Source of the DNA: Emergencia timonensis
Lineage (GTDB): Bacteria > Bacillota > Clostridia > Peptostreptococcales > Anaerovoracaceae
DNA: 64,000 bases
Assembly: GCF_900086585.1 (NCBI RefSeq)
Contig: NZ_FLKM01000009.1
Location: 248,001-312,000, forward strand
Direction: 5' to 3'
The notes under the pieces were generated by a model, which ran no database searches, had not been told where the DNA came from, and was given only the letters and a program-made list of their open reading frames with translations. A program made the translations under genes and the position numbers. This document shows positions 49,676-58,525 of the stretch, in pieces; the first letter of the stretch is position 1; every line of letters starts with the position of its first letter.

Positions 49676-51052
49676 TTATTCTAGTACTTTTAGATACTTT
49701 GACATTTTCAGTTCTCTTACTGCCATGACAATGGCGGTCAGTCCTGCCATAAAGTCGGCGATGGGACCGGCATAGAGAATCCCGTCGATACCGATCAGCA
49801 TCGGCAGAACTACGATCAACGGCAAAAGGAAGATGATCTGCCTGGTCAGAGAGAGGAACATACCCTTTGTCGGTTTGCCGATGGCCGTGAAGAAATTAGA
49901 GGTAATCGGCTGCATGAAGTTCAGGAAGGTGAACAACAAGAAAATCCGGAAGTAGCTGACTGCAAATTGATAGTACTCCGCCGAGCCGTCTCCGAAAATG
50001 GAGATGATCTGTCTCGGCAGCAGTTGAAACATCAAGAAGGCGAAGACGGCGATGGCAAAACCGTAAGTAATCGCTTTTAAGTATGCTTTTTTCACCCGTG
50101 TGTAATTCTCCGCGCCGTAGTTAAAGCTGACAATAGGCTGCAGCCCCTGGGAAATTCCAATGGGGAAGGAGAAAAAGACCTGATTTACCTTCATGATGAT
50201 GCCGGCACAGGCCAGGGGAATAGCTTCTCCATAGATGGACAAGGCGCCGTAATAAGTCAGGGATTTATTGAGCACGATTTGAACGACCATCATGGCAATT
50301 TGATTGGTGCAAGGTGCGGCTCCCAACGAGAGGATTCTCTTTACATACTGCCACTTGATCTTCAGGTGTTCTTTTGTCAGTTCTACGGTTCTGCAATGGC
50401 GAAGGTAGTGAATGGCCATAAGGCCAGAGAGCATCTGCCCGATGATGGTAGCTGCGGCAGCGCCGGCCATACCCCAGTGAAAACCGAAGACGAATACGGC
50501 GTCAAGTACGGTGTTGACTACCGCGCCTGCCAGATTACAGACCATGGCGAAACGAGGATTGCCGTCCGCGCGGATCAAGTGACCGCCGCCGGCAGCCAGG
50601 ATTAAAAAGGGAAAACCCAGTGAGGTAATGCGCGTGTAAGTTTTGGCATATCCCAGGACATTGTCCGGTGAACCGAAGAAACGCAGCATTGGTTCCAGGA
50701 AAAGCTGTGTGATGAGACAGAGCGCCGTACCGCATATTACGATCATCATGATAGAATTGCCAATGTAATGAGCGGCTTCTTCTTTTTCCCTTCTTCCCAT
50801 AGCCAAATTAAAAGCGGAAGCGCCGCCGATACCAAACATCAAGGCAATGGCGATGCAGGAGATGGACAGGGGAAAGGCGATATTGGTCGCCGCATTTCCC
50901 AGTTCTCCTACGCTGCGGCCGATAAAGAACTGATCGACGATGTTATATAAAGCGCTGACCAGCATGGCGATGATGCTGGGTACTGCAAATTTCTTCAGCA
51001 ATGAATCAATGGGTTCAGCGCCCAAAGGATTTTTTACGACTGTTTCTTTCAT
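49676..51052 (-). CDS. MATE-family multidrug efflux transporter
   Basis: 458 residues, twelve membrane helices in two MatE halves. PSIIAMLVSALYNIVDQFFIGR (residues 25-46) and the paired segment around FSFPIGISQGLQPIVSFNYGA are typical of NorM/DinF-like exporters. It expels cationic drugs or metabolites in exchange for Na+ or H+. The start overlaps the MarR stop, so both form one operon controlled by MarR. Confidence 0.93.
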   Translation of the reverse strand: MKETVVKNPLGAEPIDSLLKKFAVPSIIAMLVSALYNIVDQFFIGRSVGELGNAATNIAFPLSISCIAIALMFGIGGASAFNLAMGRREKEEAAHYIGNSIMMIVICGTALCLITQLFLEPMLRFFGSPDNVLGYAKTYTRITSLGFPFLILAAGGGHLIRADGNPRFAMVCNLAGAVVNTVLDAVFVFGFHWGMAGAAAATIIGQMLSGLMAIHYLRHCRTVELTKEHLKIKWQYVKRILSLGAAPCTNQIAMMVVQIVLNKSLTYYGALSIYGEAIPLACAGIIMKVNQVFFSFPIGISQGLQPIVSFNYGAENYTRVKKAYLKAITYGFAIAVFAFLMFQLLPRQIISIFGDGSAEYYQFAVSYFRIFLLFTFLNFMQPITSNFFTAIGKPTKGMFLSLTRQIIFLLPLIVVLPMLIGIDGILYAGPIADFMAGLTAIVMAVRELKMSKYLKVLE

Positions 51053-51477
51053 TAACTCATCTCCTTTTTTATGTTATCTGTCATGCGGATGAGAATTTGA
51101 TATGCCATATCCCGTTCTTCCTCATTCATTCCAGACATCAGAATTTCATTCCACTGGTCCAGAGCCTTCATGATACAGGGCTCCGCTGCCAGACTTTTGG
51201 GTGTCAAAGAAATCCTGTTGCAGCGTTGATCCGTCTGATCCTTTTCTTTGTGGATAAACCCCTTCTCTTCAAGAGAACGGATTGCCCTTGCGACAGCGGA
51301 TTTATCTAAGAAGAGCCGGCTTGTCAGGTCATCCTGGGTGAGGGCGTCGTCATCATAGAGGATCAACAGAATCGAATACTCTGATGTAGAAATGTCCAGT
51401 GGTTTCAGCACAGAACTCAAAAAAATCTGATTTTTCCTATATAAGATCGATATGAATCGACCGATTCGCGTTTGCAT
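51052..51477 (-). CDS. MarR-family repressor
   Basis: 141 residues with the winged HTH LTQDDLTSRLFLDKSAVARAI and wing RCNRISLTPK. It should repress the marR-MATE operon through the operator at 51503. ATG 51477 lies 12 bases after AGGAG. A single Cys is visible in QRCNR-like positions, but redox sensing is not implied. Confidence 0.92.
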   Translation of the reverse strand: MQTRIGRFISILYRKNQIFLSSVLKPLDISTSEYSILLILYDDDALTQDDLTSRLFLDKSAVARAIRSLEEKGFIHKEKDQTDQRCNRISLTPKSLAAEPCIMKALDQWNEILMSGMNEEERDMAYQILIRMTDNIKKEMS

Positions 51478-51502
51478 AAACAGTACACACTCCTAAATAA
51501 AA

Positions 51503-51555
51503 ATTAGTTGACCATGCAACTAATCCAGTATACTATCTTTCTTTTTAAAATACAA
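51503..51555 (-). promoter_or_regulatory. marR-MATE promoter and operator
   Basis: On the minus strand: TTGTAT (51550-51555), 17-bp spacer, TATACT (51527-51532). Immediately downstream, ATTAGTTG (51503-51510) and CAACTAAT (51517-51524) form a perfect dyad over the transcription start, a typical MarR site. Confidence 0.82.
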
Positions 51556-51621
51556 CCGTTATTTTTCAGACCGTATAATGAGCGATTGTTTTTATGATAT
51601 TAGTGTGATAAAATATGGAAA

Positions 51622-54600
51622 ATGAACGAATTAGGAGTAAGTGGTGAAAGCAGTCATCATGGTGTGTTTATGACAACGAATCTTGCAGCAAATATAGAAA
51701 ATACCAGCAAATTAGTCCTGACCGCTGAAGAATTATACAAGACGATTCCCTGTGGAATTATCTGGTGTTCTGTGGAAACAGAGCCGAAAATCCTGTTTTG
51801 CAACGAAAAAGCCGCATCTTATATGGATTATGCCGACAAGGAGGAGATTGAAGAAGGAACCGGCCTTCTTCCTTTTATACAGGCAGATGACAGAGCGCTG
51901 TTTCTACAGAGGATTCAGGAGAAAACCCAATCGGGAAGTCTGGAAATCAAGATGAAGGGAGCCAGGGGCAGCTGCAGATGGCTGTCACTGACCTTTCAGT
52001 TTTTTACCATATCATCAGAAAAAAGTGCGGCGCAGATTTGTCTGACTGACATTTCGGAAAGAAGGTTATATCAGGATATCGCCAATGAAGTGGCCGACGG
52101 TATCTATATCATTGACAGCAAAACCTATGATCTCTTGTATGCCAACGAAGCTGCGGGCCTATTTCTGCAGGAGTCAGAGATGCCGATGGGCAGAAAATGC
52201 TACAAAGTTCTGCAGAATATGGATGGTCCCTGTCCGTTCTGCACATTGCATGCAGGAGTTGCGGAAGGAGAAAGCCATGAGATGTACGCGCCGCATACGG
52301 GTAAAACCTACGCTACAAAAATCAGAAATATAGAGTGGCACGGCACGCCGGCTTTTGTCAAATACGTTACTGACATCACAGAGGAAAAAGAAAAACAGAA
52401 AGAGAAAGATCGTCTGGAGGTTTACTATCAGACCTTGATTAAACACCTGCCGGGCGGGTTAGTAATGACCACGTACAGAGACGGCAACTTTTATCCTGAA
52501 TTTTTCTCGGAGAAATTTGCTTCGATGATGGAGATGACCGTCCAAGAGGCCTTTGATTTCTATCAATTGGGCATTGAATCGAGAATTCATGTGGAAGAGA
52601 AAGAGGAAACGCTGAAAACGATCCGCTACCACATGGAAAAGAAGACGGATTCTTGGGAATGTGTATATCGGCTGCAAAAAGCAGACGGCAGTTATATATG
52701 GCTGAGAAATATTTCCAGCCTGATTATAGAAGATGGCAAAATCAAAATTTATGCTGTCTGCAGCGATGTAACTCAAGATATGAAGAGTCAGCAGGAGCTG
52801 AGACAGAAATACAACGATATGTTGTTTAATCACTACAAGTCTATTGCGCCGAACGAAATCATTTCCGGACACTGTAACGTGACGAAGGACGTGATTATCG
52901 ATATCACAGATACCACGAAAAATGATTTGCTCGACCACTTTGGATATAATCGAGACGACTTTTTCACTGGTGTTGCAGGCTTTATCGTCGATGAGGGAGA
53001 ACGACAGCAGTTCTTGGACAAGTTTCTGACAAAACCTATGGCCAAGGCATATGAGAGGGAAGAGACTAAGCATGAATTGGAATGTTTTGTCCAATTGCCC
53101 AATGAGAGCAGAGGCAGATACGTCCATGTCAACGTCATCCTGATCAGCTCGCCGGAGACGGGGGATGTCATGGGGTTTTTGTCTGTGCTCGATACGACAG
53201 AGAGGAAGATTTCCAGCGAACTTTTCCTGCGTCTTGCAAAAGTCAGCTACGACTTCATCGCAGATGTGGATTTAAGAGAAGACCGGTATAAAATGGTCTC
53301 TGTCAATGAAAGGTCCAGTTCTATTCCTTTTGAGGAGGGAAGTTTTATAGAGGAGGCCAGAGCGTCGCTGTACAAAGAGGTGCTGCCAAAAGATCTGCAG
53401 CTCTGCCAGGCCTTTTTGGACTACGGATATATTACCAGTCGGCTGCAGAAAGAGGATTCCTATTCTTTCCATTATTCACTGACAGATGAGGAGGGAAACG
53501 TCAGAACGAAGAACATGCTGGTCTTTTCCACAGACAAGAAATTAGACAGAATCTGTCTGGCTCGTGTGGATGTGACGGAATCTGTCCGCGAGCAGCAGGG
53601 GCTTCTCAACATGTTGGCATACACCTTTGAGCTGGCAGGTTTTCTCGATGTGACCACGGATCACTTTGTCATGTACACCAGAAAAAGCGTGCTGCAGAAT
53701 CTGGCGCCGTCCAGTTTTGACAGCTTTCGCGAGCTGATTGACGACGTGATCGAGAAGTACTGCGAGGAAGCAGAGCGAGAGGAAATGCACAGGCAGCTAT
53801 CAAAAGAAGTGATGCTGCATCGTCTGCAGGAAACCGCGGAAGGTTACGACCTGACCTTTCGTCTGAACTATCGCGACAGAGTCACCCATAAGCAGTTTAA
53901 CATATTGTGGGGCGACGAAAGTCACAAGACGATCTGCCTGGTCCGTGCTGACGTAACCGATGTGGTGACGAGGGAGCAGCAGTCGCAAGAAGATCTAAAA
54001 AGCGCTCTCGCCCTGGCCCAGGAGGCCAATCAGGCGAAGAGTGATTTCCTATCTTCCATGAGCCATGACATTCGAACACCGATGAATGCTATTATCGGCA
54101 TGACTGATTTAGCTGTGGCAAATAGAGATAATCCAGAGCAGATTGACGAGAGCCTCTCTATTATCAAAAACTCTTCTGAACATCTGCTGAGGTTGATTAA
54201 CGATATTTTGGATATGAGCAGAATTGAAAGCGGCAGGATGGTTTTGGCCAAAGAAGTTTTTAATGTGAAAAACGAGATGGACAAACTGGCTGTCCGCTTC
54301 CGGGCCTTGGCCGAAAAGAAAGGGTTGGTCTTTACATATGGTTTGGATCTCCGTCACGAAGACTGTATCGGAGATTTGCTTCGTTTGACCAAGATTCTGG
54401 AAAATCTTCTGGGCAATGCCATTAAGTTTACTGCGCCTGGAGGCAGAGTATCCCTCGGTATTACAGAGCTCCCCGCCAGAGACGGCAAGCGGATCGGATG
54501 GTACCGCTACGTGATTGCGGATACTGGTATCGGGATAGAAAAAGAAAATCTGGCCCATATCTTTGAGCCTTTTTACCGCACAGAGAGTTCAACCATCAGC

Positions 54601-55188
54601 CGCACGGAGGGTTCCGGACTGGGGCTTTCTATCGTGAAAAACATCGTCGACTATAAAGGCGGCACCATCGACGTAAAAAGCGCGCCGGCGAAAGGCACCA
54701 CTTTTTATGTAGAACTGCCGCTTCATTTTGCTGACGACCTTGCTGAATCGCAGACTTCCAAGCGACCAAAGGAGATAACCTCCGTCGATCTTTCCGGCAT
54801 TCGAATTCTTTTGGTGGAGGACAACGAAATCAATCAGCTGATAGCGACCAGGATTTTGGAAAACGCAGGCGTATCAGTGGCCGTTGCTTCTAATGGAAAA
54901 GAGGGAGCAGAGATTTTTATGACCAGCGAAGAGGGCCGATTTGACATCATCATGATGGACATTCAAATGCCCGTCATGAACGGGTACGACGCGGCGAAGC
55001 GGATACGGACCAGCACCCATCCGCAGGCACAGACCATACCGATCATCGCCATGACAGCCAACGTCTTCGCAGATGATGTGAAAAAATGCCTGGATGCAGG
55101 CATGGACGCCCATATTGCAAAACCGGTGGATACCAAAAAACTCTATGGCGTAATCAACGAGTACTGGGAAAATAGAAAACGTAAATAA
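51622..55188 (+). CDS. Soluble multi-PAS hybrid histidine kinase
   Basis: 1188 residues with no membrane helix. Several PAS-type modules fill residues about 35-795 (about 5 by eye; TDISERRLYQD, VTDITEEKEK, VCSDVTQDMK and similar end-of-PAS motifs). Then HisKA with His815 in MSHDIRTPMN, HATPase_c (NLLGNAIKF, ADTGIGIE, GSGLGLSIVKN) and a receiver with phospho-acceptor Asp1113 (IIMMDIQMPVMNG). Expected to sense an intracellular signal and relay phosphate. No separate regulator lies next to it. ATG 51622 has no clear ribosome site; ATG 51670 is possible. Confidence 0.9.
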   Translation: MNELGVSGESSHHGVFMTTNLAANIENTSKLVLTAEELYKTIPCGIIWCSVETEPKILFCNEKAASYMDYADKEEIEEGTGLLPFIQADDRALFLQRIQEKTQSGSLEIKMKGARGSCRWLSLTFQFFTISSEKSAAQICLTDISERRLYQDIANEVADGIYIIDSKTYDLLYANEAAGLFLQESEMPMGRKCYKVLQNMDGPCPFCTLHAGVAEGESHEMYAPHTGKTYATKIRNIEWHGTPAFVKYVTDITEEKEKQKEKDRLEVYYQTLIKHLPGGLVMTTYRDGNFYPEFFSEKFASMMEMTVQEAFDFYQLGIESRIHVEEKEETLKTIRYHMEKKTDSWECVYRLQKADGSYIWLRNISSLIIEDGKIKIYAVCSDVTQDMKSQQELRQKYNDMLFNHYKSIAPNEIISGHCNVTKDVIIDITDTTKNDLLDHFGYNRDDFFTGVAGFIVDEGERQQFLDKFLTKPMAKAYEREETKHELECFVQLPNESRGRYVHVNVILISSPETGDVMGFLSVLDTTERKISSELFLRLAKVSYDFIADVDLREDRYKMVSVNERSSSIPFEEGSFIEEARASLYKEVLPKDLQLCQAFLDYGYITSRLQKEDSYSFHYSLTDEEGNVRTKNMLVFSTDKKLDRICLARVDVTESVREQQGLLNMLAYTFELAGFLDVTTDHFVMYTRKSVLQNLAPSSFDSFRELIDDVIEKYCEEAEREEMHRQLSKEVMLHRLQETAEGYDLTFRLNYRDRVTHKQFNILWGDESHKTICLVRADVTDVVTREQQSQEDLKSALALAQEANQAKSDFLSSMSHDIRTPMNAIIGMTDLAVANRDNPEQIDESLSIIKNSSEHLLRLINDILDMSRIESGRMVLAKEVFNVKNEMDKLAVRFRALAEKKGLVFTYGLDLRHEDCIGDLLRLTKILENLLGNAIKFTAPGGRVSLGITELPARDGKRIGWYRYVIADTGIGIEKENLAHIFEPFYRTESSTISRTEGSGLGLSIVKNIVDYKGGTIDVKSAPAKGTTFYVELPLHFADDLAESQTSKRPKEITSVDLSGIRILLVEDNEINQLIATRILENAGVSVAVASNGKEGAEIFMTSEEGRFDIIMMDIQMPVMNGYDAAKRIRTSTHPQAQTIPIIAMTANVFADDVKKCLDAGMDAHIAKPVDTKKLYGVINEYWENRKRK

Positions 55189-55210
55189 TAATGAAAAGGA
55201 GATAGATATT

Positions 55211-55912
55211 ATGAAATTTGAGATTGCAAAGGAAGTCTTTGACTTGCTTCCGAACGCTTACTTCGGCGTCGTAGCTGTTAGGGGAATGGATAATCGAAAA
55301 GAGATTCCAGACCTGGAAGAGATGCTGCAGAAAAACATCGAGATCTGTGAAAAGGACTTTGAAGGCATCAAAGTGAAAAACGCAGAGGCCATCGCACCGT
55401 ATAGAGATGCATTTAAGGCTATCGGCATCAACCCTAACCGTTATATGTGCTCTATTGAAGCGCTCCTGGACCGGATTGCAAAAGGCAAGGGATTTCCTCA
55501 TATCAACGCTATAGTTGATTTGGGCAATGCGGTATCCATCAAATATCGGCTGCCAATCGGCGCTCACGACATGGCAACCATTGAAGAGGCGTTGGAAGTG
55601 CGTTATGCAAGCAGCGAGGATACCTTTATTCCCTTTGGTAATGGAGAGATGGAAAAGCCGGAGGAAAAGGAAGTGGTCTATGTATCTGGAAATCAGGTGA
55701 GAACTCGCCGTTGGACTTGGAGACAGAGCGAGATTGGAAAAATCACGGAAGAGACGTCCGACGTTTTATTCCCGATTGATGGATTTGCAGGCTTCAACAA
55801 AGAGAAAGTCGTCGCAGCGGCAGAAGAATTGGCCGCCCTGGCAGAGAAATATTTCGGCGTTAAGGCTTCCGTCGGTTATATTGATAAAGAACACCGTCTA
55901 TTTGAAGTATAG
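55211..55912 (+). CDS. B3/B4 tRNA-binding domain protein
   Basis: 233 residues. FKAIGINPNRYMCSIEALLDRIAKGK and AIVDLGNAVSIKYRLPIGAHD (together about residues 61-116) match the B3/B4 domain of phenylalanyl-tRNA synthetase beta chains, here as a stand-alone protein. Such proteins may edit mischarged tRNA or act on D-amino acid adducts; not demonstrated. AAGGAGATAG upstream of ATG 55211. Separated from the following TetR operon by a promoter. Confidence 0.85.
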   Translation: MKFEIAKEVFDLLPNAYFGVVAVRGMDNRKEIPDLEEMLQKNIEICEKDFEGIKVKNAEAIAPYRDAFKAIGINPNRYMCSIEALLDRIAKGKGFPHINAIVDLGNAVSIKYRLPIGAHDMATIEEALEVRYASSEDTFIPFGNGEMEKPEEKEVVYVSGNQVRTRRWTWRQSEIGKITEETSDVLFPIDGFAGFNKEKVVAAAEELAALAEKYFGVKASVGYIDKEHRLFEV

Positions 55913-55914
55913 TA

Positions 55915-55974
55915 TTGACAATTTACGAAATTATGAGATAATTGTACTGTAGTACAGAAATGTATTGCAGTACA
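55915..55974 (+). promoter_or_regulatory. Promoter with two tandem TetR-type operators
   Basis: TTGACA (55915-55920), 16-bp spacer, GATAAT (55937-55942). Directly after it come TGTACT-GT-AGTACA (55943-55956, perfect) and TGTATT-GC-AGTACA (55961-55974, one arm base changed), 18 bases apart. It drives the gtrA-tetR-catabolic operon. Confidence 0.8.
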
Positions 55975-56020
55975 ATTTTTGTTTGAACTTATTTACTGCG
56001 AAAACACGAGGAGGCAGCCT

Positions 56021-56464
56021 ATGGCAGAAAAAAATATAAAACTGAGCAAAAAAGAAAACAGGATACAGGTATTGAAGTTCGCGCTTTTTTCTGTATCGGC
56101 GGGGGTCATACAGACGATTTCCTTTACACTGCTCAACGAATCTTTAGATTGGCCCTATTGGCCTTGTTATTTGATTGCCTTGACTCTTTCGGTTCTATGG
56201 AATTTTACACTGAACAGAGAATTCACCTTTCAGTCGGCTAACAACGTTCCGCTGGCTATGGCAAAGGTTTTCGGCTTTTACTGCGTGTTCACGCCTCTTT
56301 CTGTATGGTGGGGAAGCGCGCTGACTGGAGCGGGCTGGAATGAGTACTTGGTTCTCTTTGGGACCATGGCAGTCAATTTGACCACAGAATTTTTGTACGA
56401 TCGTTTCTTCGTATTCAGAGACAGCATCAACACCAACAAGAGGGCACGGAAGAAAAATGGATAA
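56021..56464 (+). CDS. GtrA-like small membrane protein
   Basis: 147 residues with four membrane helices. VLKFALFSVSAGVIQTISFTLLNE at residues 16-39, and LWNFTLNREFTF and FLYDRFFVFRD match the GtrA/DPMS flippase-like family, which moves lipid-linked sugars across membranes. AGGAGG precedes ATG 56021. First gene of the TetR-controlled operon, overlapping tetR. Its link to the catabolic genes is unclear. Confidence 0.85.
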   Translation: MAEKNIKLSKKENRIQVLKFALFSVSAGVIQTISFTLLNESLDWPYWPCYLIALTLSVLWNFTLNREFTFQSANNVPLAMAKVFGFYCVFTPLSVWWGSALTGAGWNEYLVLFGTMAVNLTTEFLYDRFFVFRDSINTNKRARKKNG

Positions 56465-57023
56465 GAGAACAATAACGGGAAAGAAAGCGAAGAGCAGAAT
56501 GAAGATCATGCATGCGGCTAAGTATCTCTGTGAAAAAAACGGCATCGAAAACGTCACTTTTCACGACATAGCAAAAGAGGCCGACGTCTGCCGGACAACG
56601 GTATTCAACCACTTTTCTACTACAGACCAGTTGATGATCGCGTTATTCTGCCAGGAGATTGAAGATATAGACCAGTACTGCAGTGAAATAAACTGCAGCG
56701 GCATGGCTTTGATTGAAGCGGTCTTTGACAAACTCATCGAGGACACGGCTTATTACCCTGTGCTGACGTATAAAATCGCTTCCAGCACCATCCTGCGAGG
56801 GGGAGTAGAGGATAATTCGCTTATTTATATTGAGAAGATGATCGCCGAAAATCTCCCTGCCCCGTACAGACAACAGGCGGCTCTTTATACGGTTGCCACG
56901 ATGGGCGCCTATTATGGACTGGTAAATCATTATCACTCATTAAATAAAACGTTTGATGCAGACCAGATGAAAGAGGAGTTTCATCAGCTGCTCGAATTGA
57001 TCTTTGGAGGTAGAGAACAATGA
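56457..57023 (+). CDS. TetR-family repressor
   Basis: 188 residues. HTH at about 38-58 (VTFHDIAKEADVCRTTVFNHF). The ATG lies inside the end of the gtrA gene and the stop overlaps the aminotransferase start, so all are translated from one transcript. It probably binds the two palindromes in the operon promoter and responds to a pathway metabolite. Confidence 0.9.
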   Translation: MDKRTITGKKAKSRMKIMHAAKYLCEKNGIENVTFHDIAKEADVCRTTVFNHFSTTDQLMIALFCQEIEDIDQYCSEINCSGMALIEAVFDKLIEDTAYYPVLTYKIASSTILRGGVEDNSLIYIEKMIAENLPAPYRQQAALYTVATMGAYYGLVNHYHSLNKTFDADQMKEEFHQLLELIFGGREQ

Positions 57024-58513
57024 ACAATTGCGGAATCAGCAGATGGGACGATCCGGATCTCATCAATAAACAGCTGGAAAATTTGACGGAACAGCCGATC
57101 TGGGAGGTTTCAGACGACTACTATGAAAACGAGATTCAGAGGTTTTACGACGAGAAATGTAAAGGTTCTAAAGCCATCTTTGAAGAGGCGAAAGAATATA
57201 TTCCAGGAGGCGTGCAGCACAATCTAGCTTTCAACAAGCCGTTTCCTCTCTGTTTCGATAAGGCGGAAGGAGCCTATCTTTACGATAGAGATGGGAATGC
57301 GTACATCGACTTTCTGCAGGCTGGCGGACCGACCATCTTAGGCAGCAATTACGGGCCTGTGAGGGAAGCGGCCATTGAACTTCTGCGAGACTGCGGTCCC
57401 GTCACCGGCCTGCTCCACGAGGCGGAGCTTTTGATTGCCAAGGAGATTCACAAGCACATGCCAAATGTGGAGATGTTCCGCATGCTGGGCAGCGGCACGG
57501 AGTCCGTCATGGCTGCCATGCGTATCGCCCGTATCGCCAGCAAGAAGAAGCACATCATCAAAATCGGCGGCGCTTATCACGGCTGGAGTGACCAGGTGGT
57601 CTATGGCCTGAAGATTCCAGGCAGCAGAGCGCTTTTGGAATCCCACGGCATTCCAGGCAAAATGTTTTCTCTGGTAGACGAGGTGAAACCAAACGACCTG
57701 ACGATGCTGGAAGACATGCTGAAGAAGAATAAGGCAAGGGGCGGTACGGCCGGCGTCATCGTAGAACCGGTAGGGCCGGAAAGCGGGACCAGGCCAGTCG
57801 CCAGAGATTACAACAGAGGCGTCAGAGAACTCTGCGACAAGTACGGCGCGCTGATGATCTTTGATGAAGTGGTGACTGGCTTCAGAGTGGCATTAGGCGG
57901 TGCGCAGGCCTACTTTGATGTGGCGCCGGATTTGACCATATTCGGCAAAATCGTGGCCGGCGGATATCCGGCGGCCGGCGGCGTCGGCGGTAAACGCCAG
58001 TATGCCAGCATCATGGCGGCTGGCCTGGGTAACGCAGGCCATCGAGCTTATGTGGGAGGAACTCTGGCGGCAAATCCGCTGTCAGCTTTGGCCGGGTATA
58101 CGGCTATCAAGGAAATTGAAAGAACCAACGCCTGTGAAATTGCAGGAAGAGCAGGGGACCGCCTGGCTGACGGTTTAAAAATGCTGCTGGACAAATACGG
58201 ACTACCTTACGTAGCCTACAACCAGGGCAGCATCGTTCACCTGGAATGCACAGGAGCCATGAGCTTTGATTTTTCCTCCTTCTCTTTCGTCAAATCGGCA
58301 GTGGGACTTTTGGCCCACAAGAAGATGATGTACGAAAGAAAGGATTCCATGGAGAGAATGGGAGCCGCTTATATGGCAAACGGCATCGTGACCCTGGCAG
58401 GAAGCAGGCTCTACACATCTCTGGCAGATACAGACGAAGTTATCGACGAGGCACTGAACAGATTTGAAAACGTATTCAAACACGTTGTGAAGACGGAGAA
58501 GTGCAAGCTGTAA
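57020..58513 (+). CDS. Class III PLP aminotransferase (glutamate-1-semialdehyde aminomutase-like)
   Basis: 497 residues. GSGTESVMAAMRIAR, IKIGGAYHGWSDQVVYG, IFDEVVTGFRVALGGAQ and the PLP lysine Lys310 in IFGKIVAGGYP mark the class III fold closest to GSA aminomutase. Here it is not beside heme genes but in a sugar-kinase/aldolase operon, so it likely transaminates an amino sugar, omega-amino acid or amino alcohol. A 55-residue N-terminal extension precedes the usual start of homology (EAKEYIPGGVQHN). ATGA-type overlap with tetR. Confidence 0.9.
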   Translation: MNNCGISRWDDPDLINKQLENLTEQPIWEVSDDYYENEIQRFYDEKCKGSKAIFEEAKEYIPGGVQHNLAFNKPFPLCFDKAEGAYLYDRDGNAYIDFLQAGGPTILGSNYGPVREAAIELLRDCGPVTGLLHEAELLIAKEIHKHMPNVEMFRMLGSGTESVMAAMRIARIASKKKHIIKIGGAYHGWSDQVVYGLKIPGSRALLESHGIPGKMFSLVDEVKPNDLTMLEDMLKKNKARGGTAGVIVEPVGPESGTRPVARDYNRGVRELCDKYGALMIFDEVVTGFRVALGGAQAYFDVAPDLTIFGKIVAGGYPAAGGVGGKRQYASIMAAGLGNAGHRAYVGGTLAANPLSALAGYTAIKEIERTNACEIAGRAGDRLADGLKMLLDKYGLPYVAYNQGSIVHLECTGAMSFDFSSFSFVKSAVGLLAHKKMMYERKDSMERMGAAYMANGIVTLAGSRLYTSLADTDEVIDEALNRFENVFKHVVKTEKCKL

Positions 58514-58525
58514 GGGAGGCGCCTT

